NCBI GenBank assembly: GCA_021813585.1 | Contig: JAKAJV010000128.1 | Location: forward strand, 1-57,824 | Origin: Bacteroidota bacterium | Lineage (GTDB): Bacteria > Bacteroidota > Ignavibacteria > Ignavibacteriales > Ignavibacteriaceae | Length of the DNA stretch: 57,824 nucleotides | Reading direction: 5' to 3' | Shown: positions 8,122 to 16,985 of the stretch, in pieces | Layout: each line of letters opens with the position of its first letter | How positions within the stretch are numbered: position 1 is the first letter of the stretch | Program-made: the position numbers and the translations under genes | The notes under the pieces: generated by a model | The model's database searches: none | What the model was told of the DNA's origin: nothing | Seen by the model: only the letters and a program-made list of their open reading frames with translations

Positions 8122-10473
8122 ATGAAAACCGGAAATTTTACAGCAGCATTTTTTACCTCGGTGGTTTTATTTCTTTACACAATCGGCTTAGCGCAGAGCA
8201 AAGAAGGTGTTAATAATCTTGTTAATTATATTCATCCGATAATCGGCACGCAGGGGGAAGGAAATGTTTATCCCGGTCCGGTTGCGCCCCACGGTATGGT
8301 ACAGCTCGGCCCCGATACCGATATGAGAAGCTGGGAGACCGCTTCCGGATATGAATATAACGACAGCGTGATAATCGGATTCAGCATGCAGCACCTAAGC
8401 GGCACCGGCATACCGGACCTCGGCGATTTTTTATTCATGCCTTCGGTAGGGAAAATGAAATTCGTCCCCGGGACGGTAAAGAAAAAATCATCCGACGGCA
8501 GCGTTTATTATATACAGAATCCGGATTCGGGTTACTGTACTCCTTTCTCTCATAAAGATGAAGTTGTGAAAGCCGGATATTATTCGGTAAGGCTTCCAGA
8601 GCATAATGTACTTGTTGAGCTGGCTGCAACAGAAAGGGCGGGCATACTTAGGTTTACTTTTCCTAAAACAGACAGCGCCAATATTATGATGGACCTTGCT
8701 CATGTTCTGCAGTGGAAAGTTATCTGGTCTAGAGTAAGAAGAGAAAGTAAAACGCTTATTACCGGCTTTCATCTTGTTAACGGCTGGGCAAAGGAAAGAT
8801 ACCTTTACTTTGCCGCAAGGTATTCACGCCCCTATGATAACTTCGGCATAATTATGGATGGGAAGAGAGTATATTATAACACTTACAGATTCAGAAGCAG
8901 GTACGAAGCTTCCGGCGCAGACCTGCAGTATTTTACTACCTATTCAACTAAGGAAAACGAAGTGATAATGGTTAAGGTGGGAATTTCCGCCGTAAGCACA
9001 GCCAATGCACTACTCAACTTAGATAAAGAAATTCCCGGCTGGGATTTTGACAAAGTTGTAAGAGATACGAGAGCAAAATGGAATAACGAGATGCAGAAGA
9101 TGCAGCTAGAGGGCAGCAAGGATGAGAAAGAAACTTTTTATACCTCACTTTATCATGCGTTGCTTGTCCCAACAATTTATGAAGACGTAAACGGACAGTA
9201 CAGAGGACTCGATGAGAATGTGCATCAAGCAAAAGGATTTACCAATTATGCAATCTTCTCGCTGTGGGATACTTTCCGGGCAGAGCATCCGCTCTTTGTT
9301 TTAATCCAGCCTAAGCGTGATGCGGATATGATAAATTCCATGCTTGCGCACTACGATCAAAGCGTAGAGCACCTGCTGCCGATCTGGTCGTTAAATAATA
9401 ACGAAACCTGGTGCATGATAGGATACCACGCCGTTTCTGTAATTGCAGATGCAATTATGAAAGGGCTTAAAGGCTTTGATTATGAGTGCGCCTATAATGC
9501 AATGAAAACTACTGCGATGAATCCTAATTACGATAATGTTATGACTTATGCGAAGATTGGCTACGTTCCGTTCGATAAGGAGAATGAGTCGGTATCCAAG
9601 ACTCTGGAATATGCATACGACGATTACTGTATTTCAATGGCTGCTAAAAAGCTGGGCAAGGAGGCGGACTACCGGTATTTTTTAAAACGTACAATGTCGT
9701 ATAAAAATATTTTCGATCCCGACTGGAAACTGATGAGAGGCAAAGACTCGAAAGGGAATTGGCGAACGCCTTTCCATCCGCATGAGTATATAGACGATAT
9801 GAATAAAAGAGATATAACGGAAGGGACTAACTGGCAGTACACGTGGTATGTTCCGCAGGATGTTCAGGGATTAATAAACCTTATGGGCGGCAAAAAGTAT
9901 TTTACCGAAAAACTGGATAGCCTTTTCATGGAAAAAAAATCCGAGGAAATTGCCGAGGGCACCGGCGATATTTTAGGGCGTATCGGCGAGTACTGGCACG
10001 GCAACGAGCCGTCTCATCATATTGCTTTTCTGTACGACTATGCCGGGCAGCCGTGGAAAACACAGGAGCTTGTGCGAAGGATTGAAACTTCATTCTACGG
10101 CAACAAACCGAATTCCCTTTGCGGCAACGACGACTGCGGACAAATGTCTGCCTGGTACCTATTCAACACGATGGGATTTTACCCGGTTACTCCGGGAAGC
10201 AATTATTATGTAATCGGAACACCGTGTGCGGAAAAGGTAACTATGAAACTTGGAAACGGCAAGACTTTTATTACGGTCGCGAAGAATTTTTCTAAAGAAA
10301 ATATGTATATCCAATCTGTTACATTGAACGGGAAGAACTGGGATAAAACATATATACCTTACTCGGCTGTTGCAAACGGAGGCGAGCTTGTTTTTGTTAT
10401 GGGCAGCAAGCCTAATAAAAACTGGGGCACCGCTAAAGACAGCGCTCCGCCCTCTATATCGAAAGGCGATTAA
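8122..10473 (+). CDS. GH92 family alpha-mannosidase, secreted
   Basis: 783-residue glycoside hydrolase of family GH92, calcium-dependent exo-acting enzymes that mostly remove alpha-mannose from N-glycans or mannans. The N-terminus is a signal peptide (hydrophobic 7-24, ending near G-L-A-Q). The family's opening motif H-P-I-I-G-T-Q-G-E-G-N-V-Y-P-G-P follows at about 38-53. The conserved catalytic-region motifs G-N-E-P-S-H-H (about 627-633) and G-N-D-D-C-G-Q-M-S-A-W (about 668-678) are both present. It is not surrounded by other sugar genes, so it is not part of a clear utilisation locus. AAGGAAGG precedes the ATG. It diverges from the ABC exporter, and a snap-back repeat follows the stop codon within 20 bp. 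Confidence 0.95.
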   Translation: MKTGNFTAAFFTSVVLFLYTIGLAQSKEGVNNLVNYIHPIIGTQGEGNVYPGPVAPHGMVQLGPDTDMRSWETASGYEYNDSVIIGFSMQHLSGTGIPDLGDFLFMPSVGKMKFVPGTVKKKSSDGSVYYIQNPDSGYCTPFSHKDEVVKAGYYSVRLPEHNVLVELAATERAGILRFTFPKTDSANIMMDLAHVLQWKVIWSRVRRESKTLITGFHLVNGWAKERYLYFAARYSRPYDNFGIIMDGKRVYYNTYRFRSRYEASGADLQYFTTYSTKENEVIMVKVGISAVSTANALLNLDKEIPGWDFDKVVRDTRAKWNNEMQKMQLEGSKDEKETFYTSLYHALLVPTIYEDVNGQYRGLDENVHQAKGFTNYAIFSLWDTFRAEHPLFVLIQPKRDADMINSMLAHYDQSVEHLLPIWSLNNNETWCMIGYHAVSVIADAIMKGLKGFDYECAYNAMKTTAMNPNYDNVMTYAKIGYVPFDKENESVSKTLEYAYDDYCISMAAKKLGKEADYRYFLKRTMSYKNIFDPDWKLMRGKDSKGNWRTPFHPHEYIDDMNKRDITEGTNWQYTWYVPQDVQGLINLMGGKKYFTEKLDSLFMEKKSEEIAEGTGDILGRIGEYWHGNEPSHHIAFLYDYAGQPWKTQELVRRIETSFYGNKPNSLCGNDDCGQMSAWYLFNTMGFYPVTPGSNYYVIGTPCAEKVTMKLGNGKTFITVAKNFSKENMYIQSVTLNGKNWDKTYIPYSAVANGGELVFVMGSKPNKNWGTAKDSAPPSISKGD

Positions 10474-10491
10474 CTTATCGATACCGGATAT

Positions 10492-10564
10492 TTGATTCTC
10501 GATTCTCGATGCTTGATACTCGATTTCTTATCCAGTATCGAGAATCGAGCATCCAGCATCGAAT
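10492..10564. repeat. Snap-back hairpin made of 7-nt tandem units (copy 1)
   Basis: Left arm: five consecutive heptamers of the form TYGATNC (10492-10526). A short CTTAT loop follows. Right arm: CCAGTAT, CGAGAAT, CGAGCAT, CCAGCAT and a partial CGAAT (532-564), the reverse-complement series with the same 7-nt period. It lies between the GH92 stop and the convergent ada gene. The loop and right arm are nearly identical to those at 28587-28621. Confidence 0.8.
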
Positions 10565-10577
10565 AAAAAACCTCTAA

Positions 10578-11624
10578 TTAATAACTCCCTTTCTCCAGCT
10601 CAATCAGAAATTTTTTCCTCCATAAACCGCCGCCGTAGCCGGTCAAGTTTCCGTCCTTGCCTATTACACGGTGACACGGGATAACGATTGCAATTCTATT
10701 TGCGCCGTTTGCACTGGCAACGGCTCTTACTGCTGCCGGCTGTCCTATTTGTCCGGCCAAATGCTCGTAGGATATAGTTGTACCGGAGGGGATGTTTATT
10801 AAATTTTTCCAGACGCGCATTTGGAAAGTAGTGCCCGGAAAAATTACAGGCGTCTTAAACTGTTTCAGGTTACCGTTAAAATATTCTTTTAACTCGCCGC
10901 TAACGCTTTCAATCACTTCATTCGAGCCGGGGACGAAATTGCAGTTAAGTCTTTTTATTAAAATTTTAAGCTGTGTGCCAAGCATTCTTCTGTCTAAAAA
11001 TTCAAGCAGACATATGCCTTCGTTTGTAGCGCCGGCAAGCATTGGGCCCAGCGGAGTAAGTATTCTATTCAGATAAACGATGGTGCTGTTACCCGCTTTC
11101 CCTGCGGTCATCCCGGTAATTTTTTTAATTGCATCTCTAAATCCGCTTAACGATTCATACCCGTGATTAAAAGCGGTTTGAGTAAGATTGTCTCCGTTCT
11201 TCAATCTGCCTATCGCATTGCCCAGTCTTAACGATCTTACATAAGCATGGAAAGTTATGTTATGGTTTTTCTTAAACCATCTTCTTACGCTAATGGGATC
11301 GTAATTTCTTACTCTTAAATCCGAGTCCTTCCATCTAATGGAGTTGTTCTCGCTTACTTCTTTTAATAATCCTGCAATCCATTCCGGTGCTTTGCCTAGC
11401 GGCTGCATAGGCTGGCACCTTTTGCACGGCTTGAACCCGGCTAGAAGCGCATTCTTTGCGGAGGCAAAGAATTCCACGTTTTTCATATCAGGTTTTTTTG
11501 CCGGGCATGTGGGTCTGCAAAAAATCCCTGTCGTTTTCACTCCGGCATAAAAAATGCCTTCAAAAGTTACATCCTTATTTACCAAAGCCCGGTACATTAC
11601 CTTTACCGTCGGTAAGTTATTCAT
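10578..11624 (-). CDS. ada: Ada: bifunctional methyl-transferase DNA repair protein and transcriptional regulator
   Basis: 348 residues with the full Ada architecture. The N-terminal zinc domain has four Cys at C36, C40, C67 and C70 (GIFCRPTC and PCKRC); one of these accepts methyl groups from phosphotriesters in the E. coli protein. An AraC-type helix-turn-helix follows (about 85-180, ending near a YESLSGFRDAIKK second helix). The C-terminal O6-methylguanine methyltransferase has the acceptor Cys317 in I-P-C-H-R-V, followed by G-N-L-T-G-Y-G-G-G. Ada removes alkyl damage and, once methylated, activates its regulon. No alkA or alkB gene is nearby. It is divergent from dapF, and a shared intergenic motif (11673-11690) lies 49 bp upstream. 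Confidence 0.95.
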   Translation of the reverse strand: MNNLPTVKVMYRALVNKDVTFEGIFYAGVKTTGIFCRPTCPAKKPDMKNVEFFASAKNALLAGFKPCKRCQPMQPLGKAPEWIAGLLKEVSENNSIRWKDSDLRVRNYDPISVRRWFKKNHNITFHAYVRSLRLGNAIGRLKNGDNLTQTAFNHGYESLSGFRDAIKKITGMTAGKAGNSTIVYLNRILTPLGPMLAGATNEGICLLEFLDRRMLGTQLKILIKRLNCNFVPGSNEVIESVSGELKEYFNGNLKQFKTPVIFPGTTFQMRVWKNLINIPSGTTISYEHLAGQIGQPAAVRAVASANGANRIAIVIPCHRVIGKDGNLTGYGGGLWRKKFLIELEKGSY

Positions 11625-11866
11625 TTTTTACTCCGTTTTTTCCGGCAAAAATTGTAAATGATACTGAACTATTTCCACCGAAAAATTAGCATTTAATTTG
11701 GAAAGTTTTTAACTGAAGTTCCCTTACTGCCTTTAAGATTAATCTCAAAGGTATTCGGATGTCATATGTCATTCCGCATAATTATTAAGTCAAAATGCCT
11801 TTATTTTGGATTATTAACAATATTTTTATTGAAAAGGATAACATATTAAATTAAATTGCATTTGAA

Positions 11867-12733
11867 ATGGAAAAAATTTCTTTTTATAAGATGAGCGGCG
11901 CGGGTAACGATTTTATTGTTATCGATAAAAATTCGAATCCGGAATTTGTTCTTAACCGGAATACCATTGTAAAATTGTGCGATAGAAGAAACGGTGTAGG
12001 TGCAGACGGACTGATAACCATTTCTAATTCCGGTAATTATGATTTTGACATGGAATATTTTAACGCCGACGGATCTACCGGAAGCCTGTGCGGCAACGGT
12101 GCCAGATGCGCTATTAAATTTGCGGAGATAAGCGGCAGATTGAAAAACGCCCGCGCCAGCTTTTTATCCAACAATGTTCCTTATACCGGAGAAGTGCTGG
12201 ACGAAAGTAACATTAAGTTCAATTTTAATCCGCCGGGGAAGTTAAAATTTAATTTTAAGATCAAGGCGTTCAATCAATTGGTTAATGCGAGTTATGCCGA
12301 TACCGGCTCGCCGCATGTAGTTATAAAGATAGAAGATGTTCTAAAAGATCCTAATAACCCGGGTTCATTTTTTACTGATCTAAATGTTTTTCCGGTATAT
12401 GAACTCGGGCGCGAAATAAGGTATCATTCAGATTTTGCCCCGGTAGGGACTAATGTTAATTTTATAAAAATTGTAGAGGGAAAGATTTTTATTAGGACTT
12501 ACGAGCGCGGGGTGGAAGACGAAACGCTGGCCTGTGGTACTGGTTCTACTGCAGCGGCAATAATTGCATATTCTGTTGGCAATCTTAAGCCGCCGGTATC
12601 TCTTATTACAAGAGGAGGCAATGAACTGATTGTTAACTTTGATGTTAGGAACCAGAAAATTGAGAGGCTTTCTTTAACGGGACCGGCTAAGGTTACCTTT
12701 ACCGGTGTTTTTCCATTAAACAAGTTTAATTAA
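11867..12733 (+). CDS. dapF: Diaminopimelate epimerase
   Basis: Converts LL- to meso-diaminopimelate for lysine and peptidoglycan synthesis, in the cytoplasm. The length of 288 residues is slightly longer than the usual 270-280. The opening G-A-G-N-D-F motif is at 11-16. The first catalytic Cys is C75 in S-L-C-G-N-G-A-R-C. The second catalytic Cys is in the late L-A-C-G-T-G-S-T-A-A-A motif (about residue 223). Gly-rich N-G-V-G-A-D-G (42-48) is also conserved. It stands apart from other lysine genes. A small ABM-domain gene follows after 15 bp. Confidence 0.97.
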   Translation: MEKISFYKMSGAGNDFIVIDKNSNPEFVLNRNTIVKLCDRRNGVGADGLITISNSGNYDFDMEYFNADGSTGSLCGNGARCAIKFAEISGRLKNARASFLSNNVPYTGEVLDESNIKFNFNPPGKLKFNFKIKAFNQLVNASYADTGSPHVVIKIEDVLKDPNNPGSFFTDLNVFPVYELGREIRYHSDFAPVGTNVNFIKIVEGKIFIRTYERGVEDETLACGTGSTAAAIIAYSVGNLKPPVSLITRGGNELIVNFDVRNQKIERLSLTGPAKVTFTGVFPLNKFN

Positions 12734-12748
12734 TTATCCGGAGAAAAA

Positions 12749-13054
12749 ATGGCTAAAGTTATTTTCACTATTCAATACGAACTAAAACCAGACAAAAAAG
12801 AAGAATATATTTCTGTTGTCAGAGAACTTAAGAATCTTCTTAAGGCGGACGGGCTTGAGAGTTATTCGGTTTACGAAGTAAAAGGGAAATCGAATCATTT
12901 CCAGGAAATTTATACCTTTGCTTCCGAAGAATCTTATGAGGCTTTTGACGATAACCAGAATGAGAGAATAAATATACTTATAAATAAGTTGAGCGATATG
13001 ACCGTGGAGAACTCAACTAAATATACAACCTTATACGAAATTGCCGAAGGTTGA
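12749..13054 (+). CDS. Small antibiotic-biosynthesis-monooxygenase-like (dimeric alpha-beta barrel) protein
   Basis: 101 residues with a ferredoxin-like pattern: strand VIFTIQYEL, helix KKEEYISVVRELKNLL, strand ESYSVYEVKG, strand FQEIYTFAS, helix ESYEAFDDNQ. This matches the ABM/dimeric alpha-beta barrel superfamily, whose members degrade haem, oxidise quinols or have no known role. It follows dapF by 15 bp with GGAGAAAAA before the ATG and is probably co-transcribed. A strong terminator follows at 13067. A specific function cannot be assigned. Confidence 0.65.
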   Translation: MAKVIFTIQYELKPDKKEEYISVVRELKNLLKADGLESYSVYEVKGKSNHFQEIYTFASEESYEAFDDNQNERINILINKLSDMTVENSTKYTTLYEIAEG

Positions 13055-13066
13055 TTCTTTTTACCT

Positions 13067-13100
13067 GAAAGCGGTGCTTTGCCGCTTTCTCTTTTCCTTT
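13067..13100 (+). terminator. Rho-independent terminator after the dapF pair
   Basis: GAAAGCGG (13067-13074) pairs perfectly with CCGCTTTC (13082-13089) and is followed by a pyrimidine/T-rich tail. Confidence 0.8.
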
Positions 13101-13448
13101 CCGTTACCGACACCGAAAAATAAATTGCTTGAATAAAAAGCTGTTTGTTTAGCCGTGCTAATTTCTACTTTTAATGAAAATGAAATACTATCCCCGGCAC
13201 TTTCCAGCTGATTAAGGAAAAATTTCTTATTCAACTTCCACGAAAAATTAGGGTGAAAATATTTTCTCTGTTTCCTAATTGTGAGAAAAAAACCATCCGG
13301 TTTTTTGCATCCGTGCAATGTCTTTGTATTCTGACTTCTATTTGCAGAAAAATTCAGCTAATTTCGGTGGAGAATTTTAATCCTTTATCTGGTATAAAAA
13401 CTGATAAGCCATGTCAGTTATAAAAATTTTTAGCAATAGGAGCAATAG
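13101..13448. other. Long intergenic region with two copies of a shared motif
   Basis: Non-coding stretch between the dapF terminator and the TPR gene. An 85-codon minus-strand frame here has no recognisable features and is not called. The region holds TTCCACGAAAAATTAG at 13236-13251 and, on the opposite strand, TTCTCCACCGAAATTAGC at 13357-13374. Both are variants of a motif also found at 11673 and 17360. No clear promoter was identified, although the gene downstream must start its own transcript. Confidence 0.5.
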
Positions 13449-14054
13449 ATGAAAAATATCAAGCCGATTTATATATATGGTTTCGGAATTATACTGGCAG
13501 TTGTTGTATTTTTTATTATATCCAGCCAAAACTCGGCACCGGCTGGCAGCCAGACAAGCGATCTATCAAACAAACAGATGCCCCAGGACAGCATTCATCA
13601 GGGCTTAATGAGCCAGGGCCAGCAGCCCGGGAAAGACAACGTTATGGCTTCAGTACTTCAGCATATGGAAATGTTGAAGAAAGCCGTTGAAGAAAATCCT
13701 AAGGATACTATAAAAATTAAAGAGTATGCCGATTTCCTTGCCGCTGCGCATCAGCCTGACGAAGCTTTGAAGAATTACGATAAAATTTTAAAAGTAAATC
13801 CGAGACGAATAGATATTTTGTTTTCCGAAGCATACTTGATGTATATGGGTAAAAAATATTCCGATGCCGAGAAGATATTAAACAGAATTATTTCTTACGA
13901 CAAAAACAACCTTCAGGCGTATTACAACCTTGGCGCCATTGCGGCTAACGAGGGCGATAAAGCAAAAGCAAAGGAAATTTGGTCCGGGATTGTTAAGAAT
14001 CATCCGGGCGATAAAATAGCCGACCTGGCTAAAAAATCTTTAAGCGAACTTTAA
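13449..14054 (+). CDS. Membrane-anchored tetratricopeptide-repeat protein
   Basis: 201 residues. One N-terminal transmembrane helix (about 7-25, IYGFGIILAVVVFFIIS) is followed by a Q/S/P-rich linker (about 26-68) and at least two or three TPR units (about 70-195). They contain the repeat cores PDEALKNYDKILKVNP, KYSDAEKILNRII and LQAYYNLGAIAANEGD. The repeats would lie in the periplasm and mediate protein contacts. AATAGGAGCAATAG precedes the ATG. It is a single gene ended by the terminator at 14164. The partner is unknown. Confidence 0.85.
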   Translation: MKNIKPIYIYGFGIILAVVVFFIISSQNSAPAGSQTSDLSNKQMPQDSIHQGLMSQGQQPGKDNVMASVLQHMEMLKKAVEENPKDTIKIKEYADFLAAAHQPDEALKNYDKILKVNPRRIDILFSEAYLMYMGKKYSDAEKILNRIISYDKNNLQAYYNLGAIAANEGDKAKAKEIWSGIVKNHPGDKIADLAKKSLSEL

Positions 14055-14163
14055 TAACTGCGCCGGTGATAACTTTTTTGTTTCTAAATCTTTAAACTGT
14101 TTCTGAATAATTAACGGAAATATTTTCCCCCAAAATCTGATAACTTACCTCCACTTATTATAG

Positions 14164-14190
14164 ACCGGCTTTTCAGCCGGTTTTTTATTT
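14164..14190 (+). terminator. Rho-independent terminator
   Basis: Perfect arms ACCGGCT (14164-14170) and AGCCGGT (14175-14181) around TTTC, followed by a T-rich run. It lies 110 bp after the TPR gene. Confidence 0.8.
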
Positions 14191-14319
14191 TGTAAAAATA
14201 AAATCTTTCTAAATGGGCTTTGGTAAACAAGCCGATTGATTTTTACGTTAATTAGTAATAGGTTTATTCCGTTAATCTTCATGTTGAAAAAAAATCCTTT
14301 GTAAACCGGGAGGCGTATC

Positions 14320-15540
14320 GTGAAAAAAACAATTATTCTTTCCTTGATTATTTTTGTGTCTCTGAATCTTAACGCCCAGCAATATGACAAATCGGGCGGG
14401 CATGCCCGTATTCTAAGCCTCGGCAGCAATCCATACATCATCGATCCTGAATTTATTAAAGTTAATCCTGCCTGGGCACAAGAGTATGATAATTTTTTGT
14501 GGGTGGATATCGGATCAAAGTCTGCAAGCAGCGCAGATGCAAGCGACGGGCAGTTTGCCGGCGTGAACGTAAGGCTGAACAGCCGCTGGACGCTTGGCGG
14601 AATTGTTACTGTTAAAAATTCAAACCCTATAATGTCAATCAGCGTAATTGATCCCTTCTCAATAGTCAATCAGATTAATAATATTGTCGGTGCCAGCAAG
14701 GTTATAGAGCTCAACAATAATTTTGAGGCTCTGGCCTCATATAGATTTGATAAGTTCACTCTCGGTTTGGGGGCTGCTTATGCATATTCGGTAAATAACG
14801 TCAATTACGCTTCATCATCCAATGAGAAAGCTGATGCAAGCCAGTTCGGTTTAAATGCAGGTGTGCTTGTTAAGCTTAAGAGGAATTTATTGCTTGATAT
14901 TGGTGCCGGACTGATTTTACCCGCCGCTTCTTATCAGCCGGCTTCTGGCTTTAAGACAAAACTCTCTCAAACAATTCTTATGATTGATGCAAGGGCATTT
15001 ATAAATCTTTCTGAAAGGCTGGCAGTTGTTCCTATCGCAAGGTTCCAGTCAGTCAGCGGAAGCCTAGAGCTACACGGTACCAGCGGCGACTTGCAATCGG
15101 TAAGCAATTTTCTTGTAGGTGGCGGGATAAATTACAGCATCCACCGATTCCTTTTAGCAGGCGGTGTATATTTTAACTACAACAAGATTACAGTCCCGCA
15201 GATTACCGGCGCTTCTCCTCAGCTTATACAATCAAGAATCGATTTCCCCGTATGGAACCTTGGAGCCGAATGGCATGCAACTAGGTGGCTTATTGCAAGA
15301 ATAGGCTATTCCGCAGGTACATCAAATTACGATTATGAAATCTCTGCCTCACCTTCTACTAAAAATGAGGCTATATACACCGGTTATGTGCCGGGTGCAG
15401 TTACACTCGGTATCGGATTTAGATTCGGCAGGTTTGGTCTGGATGCAACTATAAAGAGCGACGTGTTAAGGCAAGGCCTTAATAACATCGGCGGAGGAAC
15501 TCCTACGTTTAGCTATATTTCTAGCAGCTATGCGTTTTAA
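14320..15540 (+). CDS. Outer-membrane beta-barrel protein of unknown function
   Basis: 406 residues with a signal peptide (KKTIILSLIIFVSLNLNAQ, cleavage near residue 20). Many alternating amphipathic strands follow, such as NVRLNSRWTLGGIVTV, FTLGLGAAYAYSV, LLLDIGAGLILP and WLIARIGYSAGTS. The protein ends in an aromatic residue (S-S-Y-A-F), as barrel proteins usually do. It begins at GTG 14320, chosen because GGGAGG sits 6 nt upstream and the signal peptide follows directly. The family was not recognised beyond a Bacteroidota OMP/PorV-like appearance. The hexamer snap-back repeat follows 28 bp after the stop. Confidence 0.75.
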   Translation: MKKTIILSLIIFVSLNLNAQQYDKSGGHARILSLGSNPYIIDPEFIKVNPAWAQEYDNFLWVDIGSKSASSADASDGQFAGVNVRLNSRWTLGGIVTVKNSNPIMSISVIDPFSIVNQINNIVGASKVIELNNNFEALASYRFDKFTLGLGAAYAYSVNNVNYASSSNEKADASQFGLNAGVLVKLKRNLLLDIGAGLILPAASYQPASGFKTKLSQTILMIDARAFINLSERLAVVPIARFQSVSGSLELHGTSGDLQSVSNFLVGGGINYSIHRFLLAGGVYFNYNKITVPQITGASPQLIQSRIDFPVWNLGAEWHATRWLIARIGYSAGTSNYDYEISASPSTKNEAIYTGYVPGAVTLGIGFRFGRFGLDATIKSDVLRQGLNNIGGGTPTFSYISSSYAF

Positions 15541-15568
15541 AATTAAATAAAGTTCCATATTTCCTTTT

Positions 15569-15681
15569 CTTGAACTTAATCTTGAACTTAATCTTGAACT
15601 TGAACTTGAACTTAAACTTGAATTTAAACTTCTCACAGTGAGTTCAAGTTCAAGTTCAAGTTTAAGTTTAAGAAGTGCAAG
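15569..15681. repeat. Snap-back hairpin made of 6-nt tandem units
   Basis: Left arm: ten consecutive hexamers, mostly CTTGAA with CTTAAT/CTTAAA variants (15569-15628). Centre: CTTCTCAC-A-GTGAG, with a perfect 5-bp CTCAC/GTGAG tip (15632-15642). Right arm: TTCAAG three times, TTTAAG twice (15643-15672), then AAGTGCAAG. It has the same design as the 7-nt hairpins at 10492 and 28524 but a different unit. Confidence 0.85.
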
Positions 15682-15732
15682 CTATTACTTATTAGTAAAA
15701 ACATCTTCCATATCATCCCATCTTCAATAGCT

Positions 15733-15762
15733 TTTGTAATTAGGTAAATATTCATATCTTTC
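15733..15762 (+). promoter_or_regulatory. Possible Bacteroidota-type promoter for the PHP gene
   Basis: TTTG at 15733-15736, 18-nt spacer, TATCTTTC (near TAnnTTTG) at 15755-15762, 24 bp before the ATG. Confidence 0.3.
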
Positions 15763-15786
15763 AATTAGAAATTAATCGGATGATAA

Positions 15787-16836
15787 ATGTTTGAATATGT
15801 AGGCGCCATTCACATGCACTCAATATTTTCAGACGGCTCCGGCGAGGTGCCGGAGATTGCCAGGCTTGCCGCCGAAGTCGGGCTGGATTATATCGTCTTA
15901 ACCGACCACAATACTTTGAGGGCGTTGAAAGAAGGCTATGAAGGATGGTATCACGATACTCTTCTGCTGGTCGGCTGCGAGATTAACGATAAAGAAAACA
16001 AGAACCATTACCTTGCTTTTGGTATAGATGAAACTTACTCGACAAGGATTTCTGCTAAAGAATATGTTGCAAAAATTAAAGAGGCCGGGGGAATCGGCTT
16101 TATAGCCCACCCGCATGAAAAAAGAACTCACATGAAAGAGCATCCGCCTTACCCGTGGACCGAATGGAATACTGTGGATTTTACAGGTATTGAAATTTGG
16201 AACCACATGTCTGAGTGGATGGAAAATCTAACCGAGCAGAATAAATATCAATCGTTCCTCCATCCATTAAAATCGATTGTTGCACCGCAGCAGGAAACAT
16301 TAAAGGTGTGGGATGAGTTGAGCATGAAAAGGAGAGTGGTTGGCATTGGCGGCGTAGACGCGCATGCTCATAAATATAACGTCCTCGGTTTTTTTGAAGT
16401 GGAAATTTTTCCTTATAAAGTCTTGTTCAAATCGATTAGGACTCACGTAATTCTTGAGGAACAGATTGCCCGCGGGCAGGATGCGGTTTCTTATAAGGAA
16501 GCAAAAAAGAAAATATATTCTGCGCTTGAACAGGGACGCTGTTTCTTTGCCAATGATTATCACCGCGATTCTAAGGGATTTAGATTTTTTGCCGAATGCT
16601 GCAATAAAATCTTTAACATGGGCGACACAATAAAGGACAGCGGGAAAGTTAAGCTGCGCGTTCTAATCCCGGCCGAAAAAGCCGTCATTAAATTAATCCA
16701 CAACGGCAAAGTAGTAGATTCACTGGAAGATTCGTACGCGGAATTTATTGTTAATGAAAGCGGCGCCTATAGGGTCGAAGCATATCATTTAAACAACGCA
16801 TGGATTTATTCCAACCACATTAGAGTTAGGATTTGA
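15787..16836 (+). CDS. PHP-domain metal-dependent phosphoesterase
   Basis: 349 residues. The N-terminal PHP motif I is I-H-M-H-S-I-F-S-D-G-S-G (about 8-19), followed by V-L-T-D-H-N (about 37-42). Later metal-binding motifs are F-I-A-H-P-H (about 105-110) and G-G-V-D-A-H-A-H (about 190-197). This set defines the PHP fold, which uses two or three metal ions to hydrolyse phosphoesters; relatives act on nucleoside bisphosphates or DNA ends. A C-terminal beta-sandwich-like part (about 285-349) follows. There is no signal peptide, so it is cytoplasmic. It stands alone and the substrate is unknown. Confidence 0.85.
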   Translation: MFEYVGAIHMHSIFSDGSGEVPEIARLAAEVGLDYIVLTDHNTLRALKEGYEGWYHDTLLLVGCEINDKENKNHYLAFGIDETYSTRISAKEYVAKIKEAGGIGFIAHPHEKRTHMKEHPPYPWTEWNTVDFTGIEIWNHMSEWMENLTEQNKYQSFLHPLKSIVAPQQETLKVWDELSMKRRVVGIGGVDAHAHKYNVLGFFEVEIFPYKVLFKSIRTHVILEEQIARGQDAVSYKEAKKKIYSALEQGRCFFANDYHRDSKGFRFFAECCNKIFNMGDTIKDSGKVKLRVLIPAEKAVIKLIHNGKVVDSLEDSYAEFIVNESGAYRVEAYHLNNAWIYSNHIRVRI

Positions 16837-16985
16837 TTGGAAGGATTATCCCTGTATTTTTAATTTTGAAATAATGCGGTAGCTAAAGCCATTAATTTTT
16901 AATATCTTATTAATGCAAAAGAAAAATTTCTCTTTCTAATTGAGTGAACATTTTGTTGGCTAATAAAATCCAATAGGAGGTTACA

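Noticed and set aside
13061-13318. 85-codon minus-strand frame
   Set aside because: It overlaps the dapF terminator and shared-motif copies, and the protein has no recognisable domain or ribosome-binding site.
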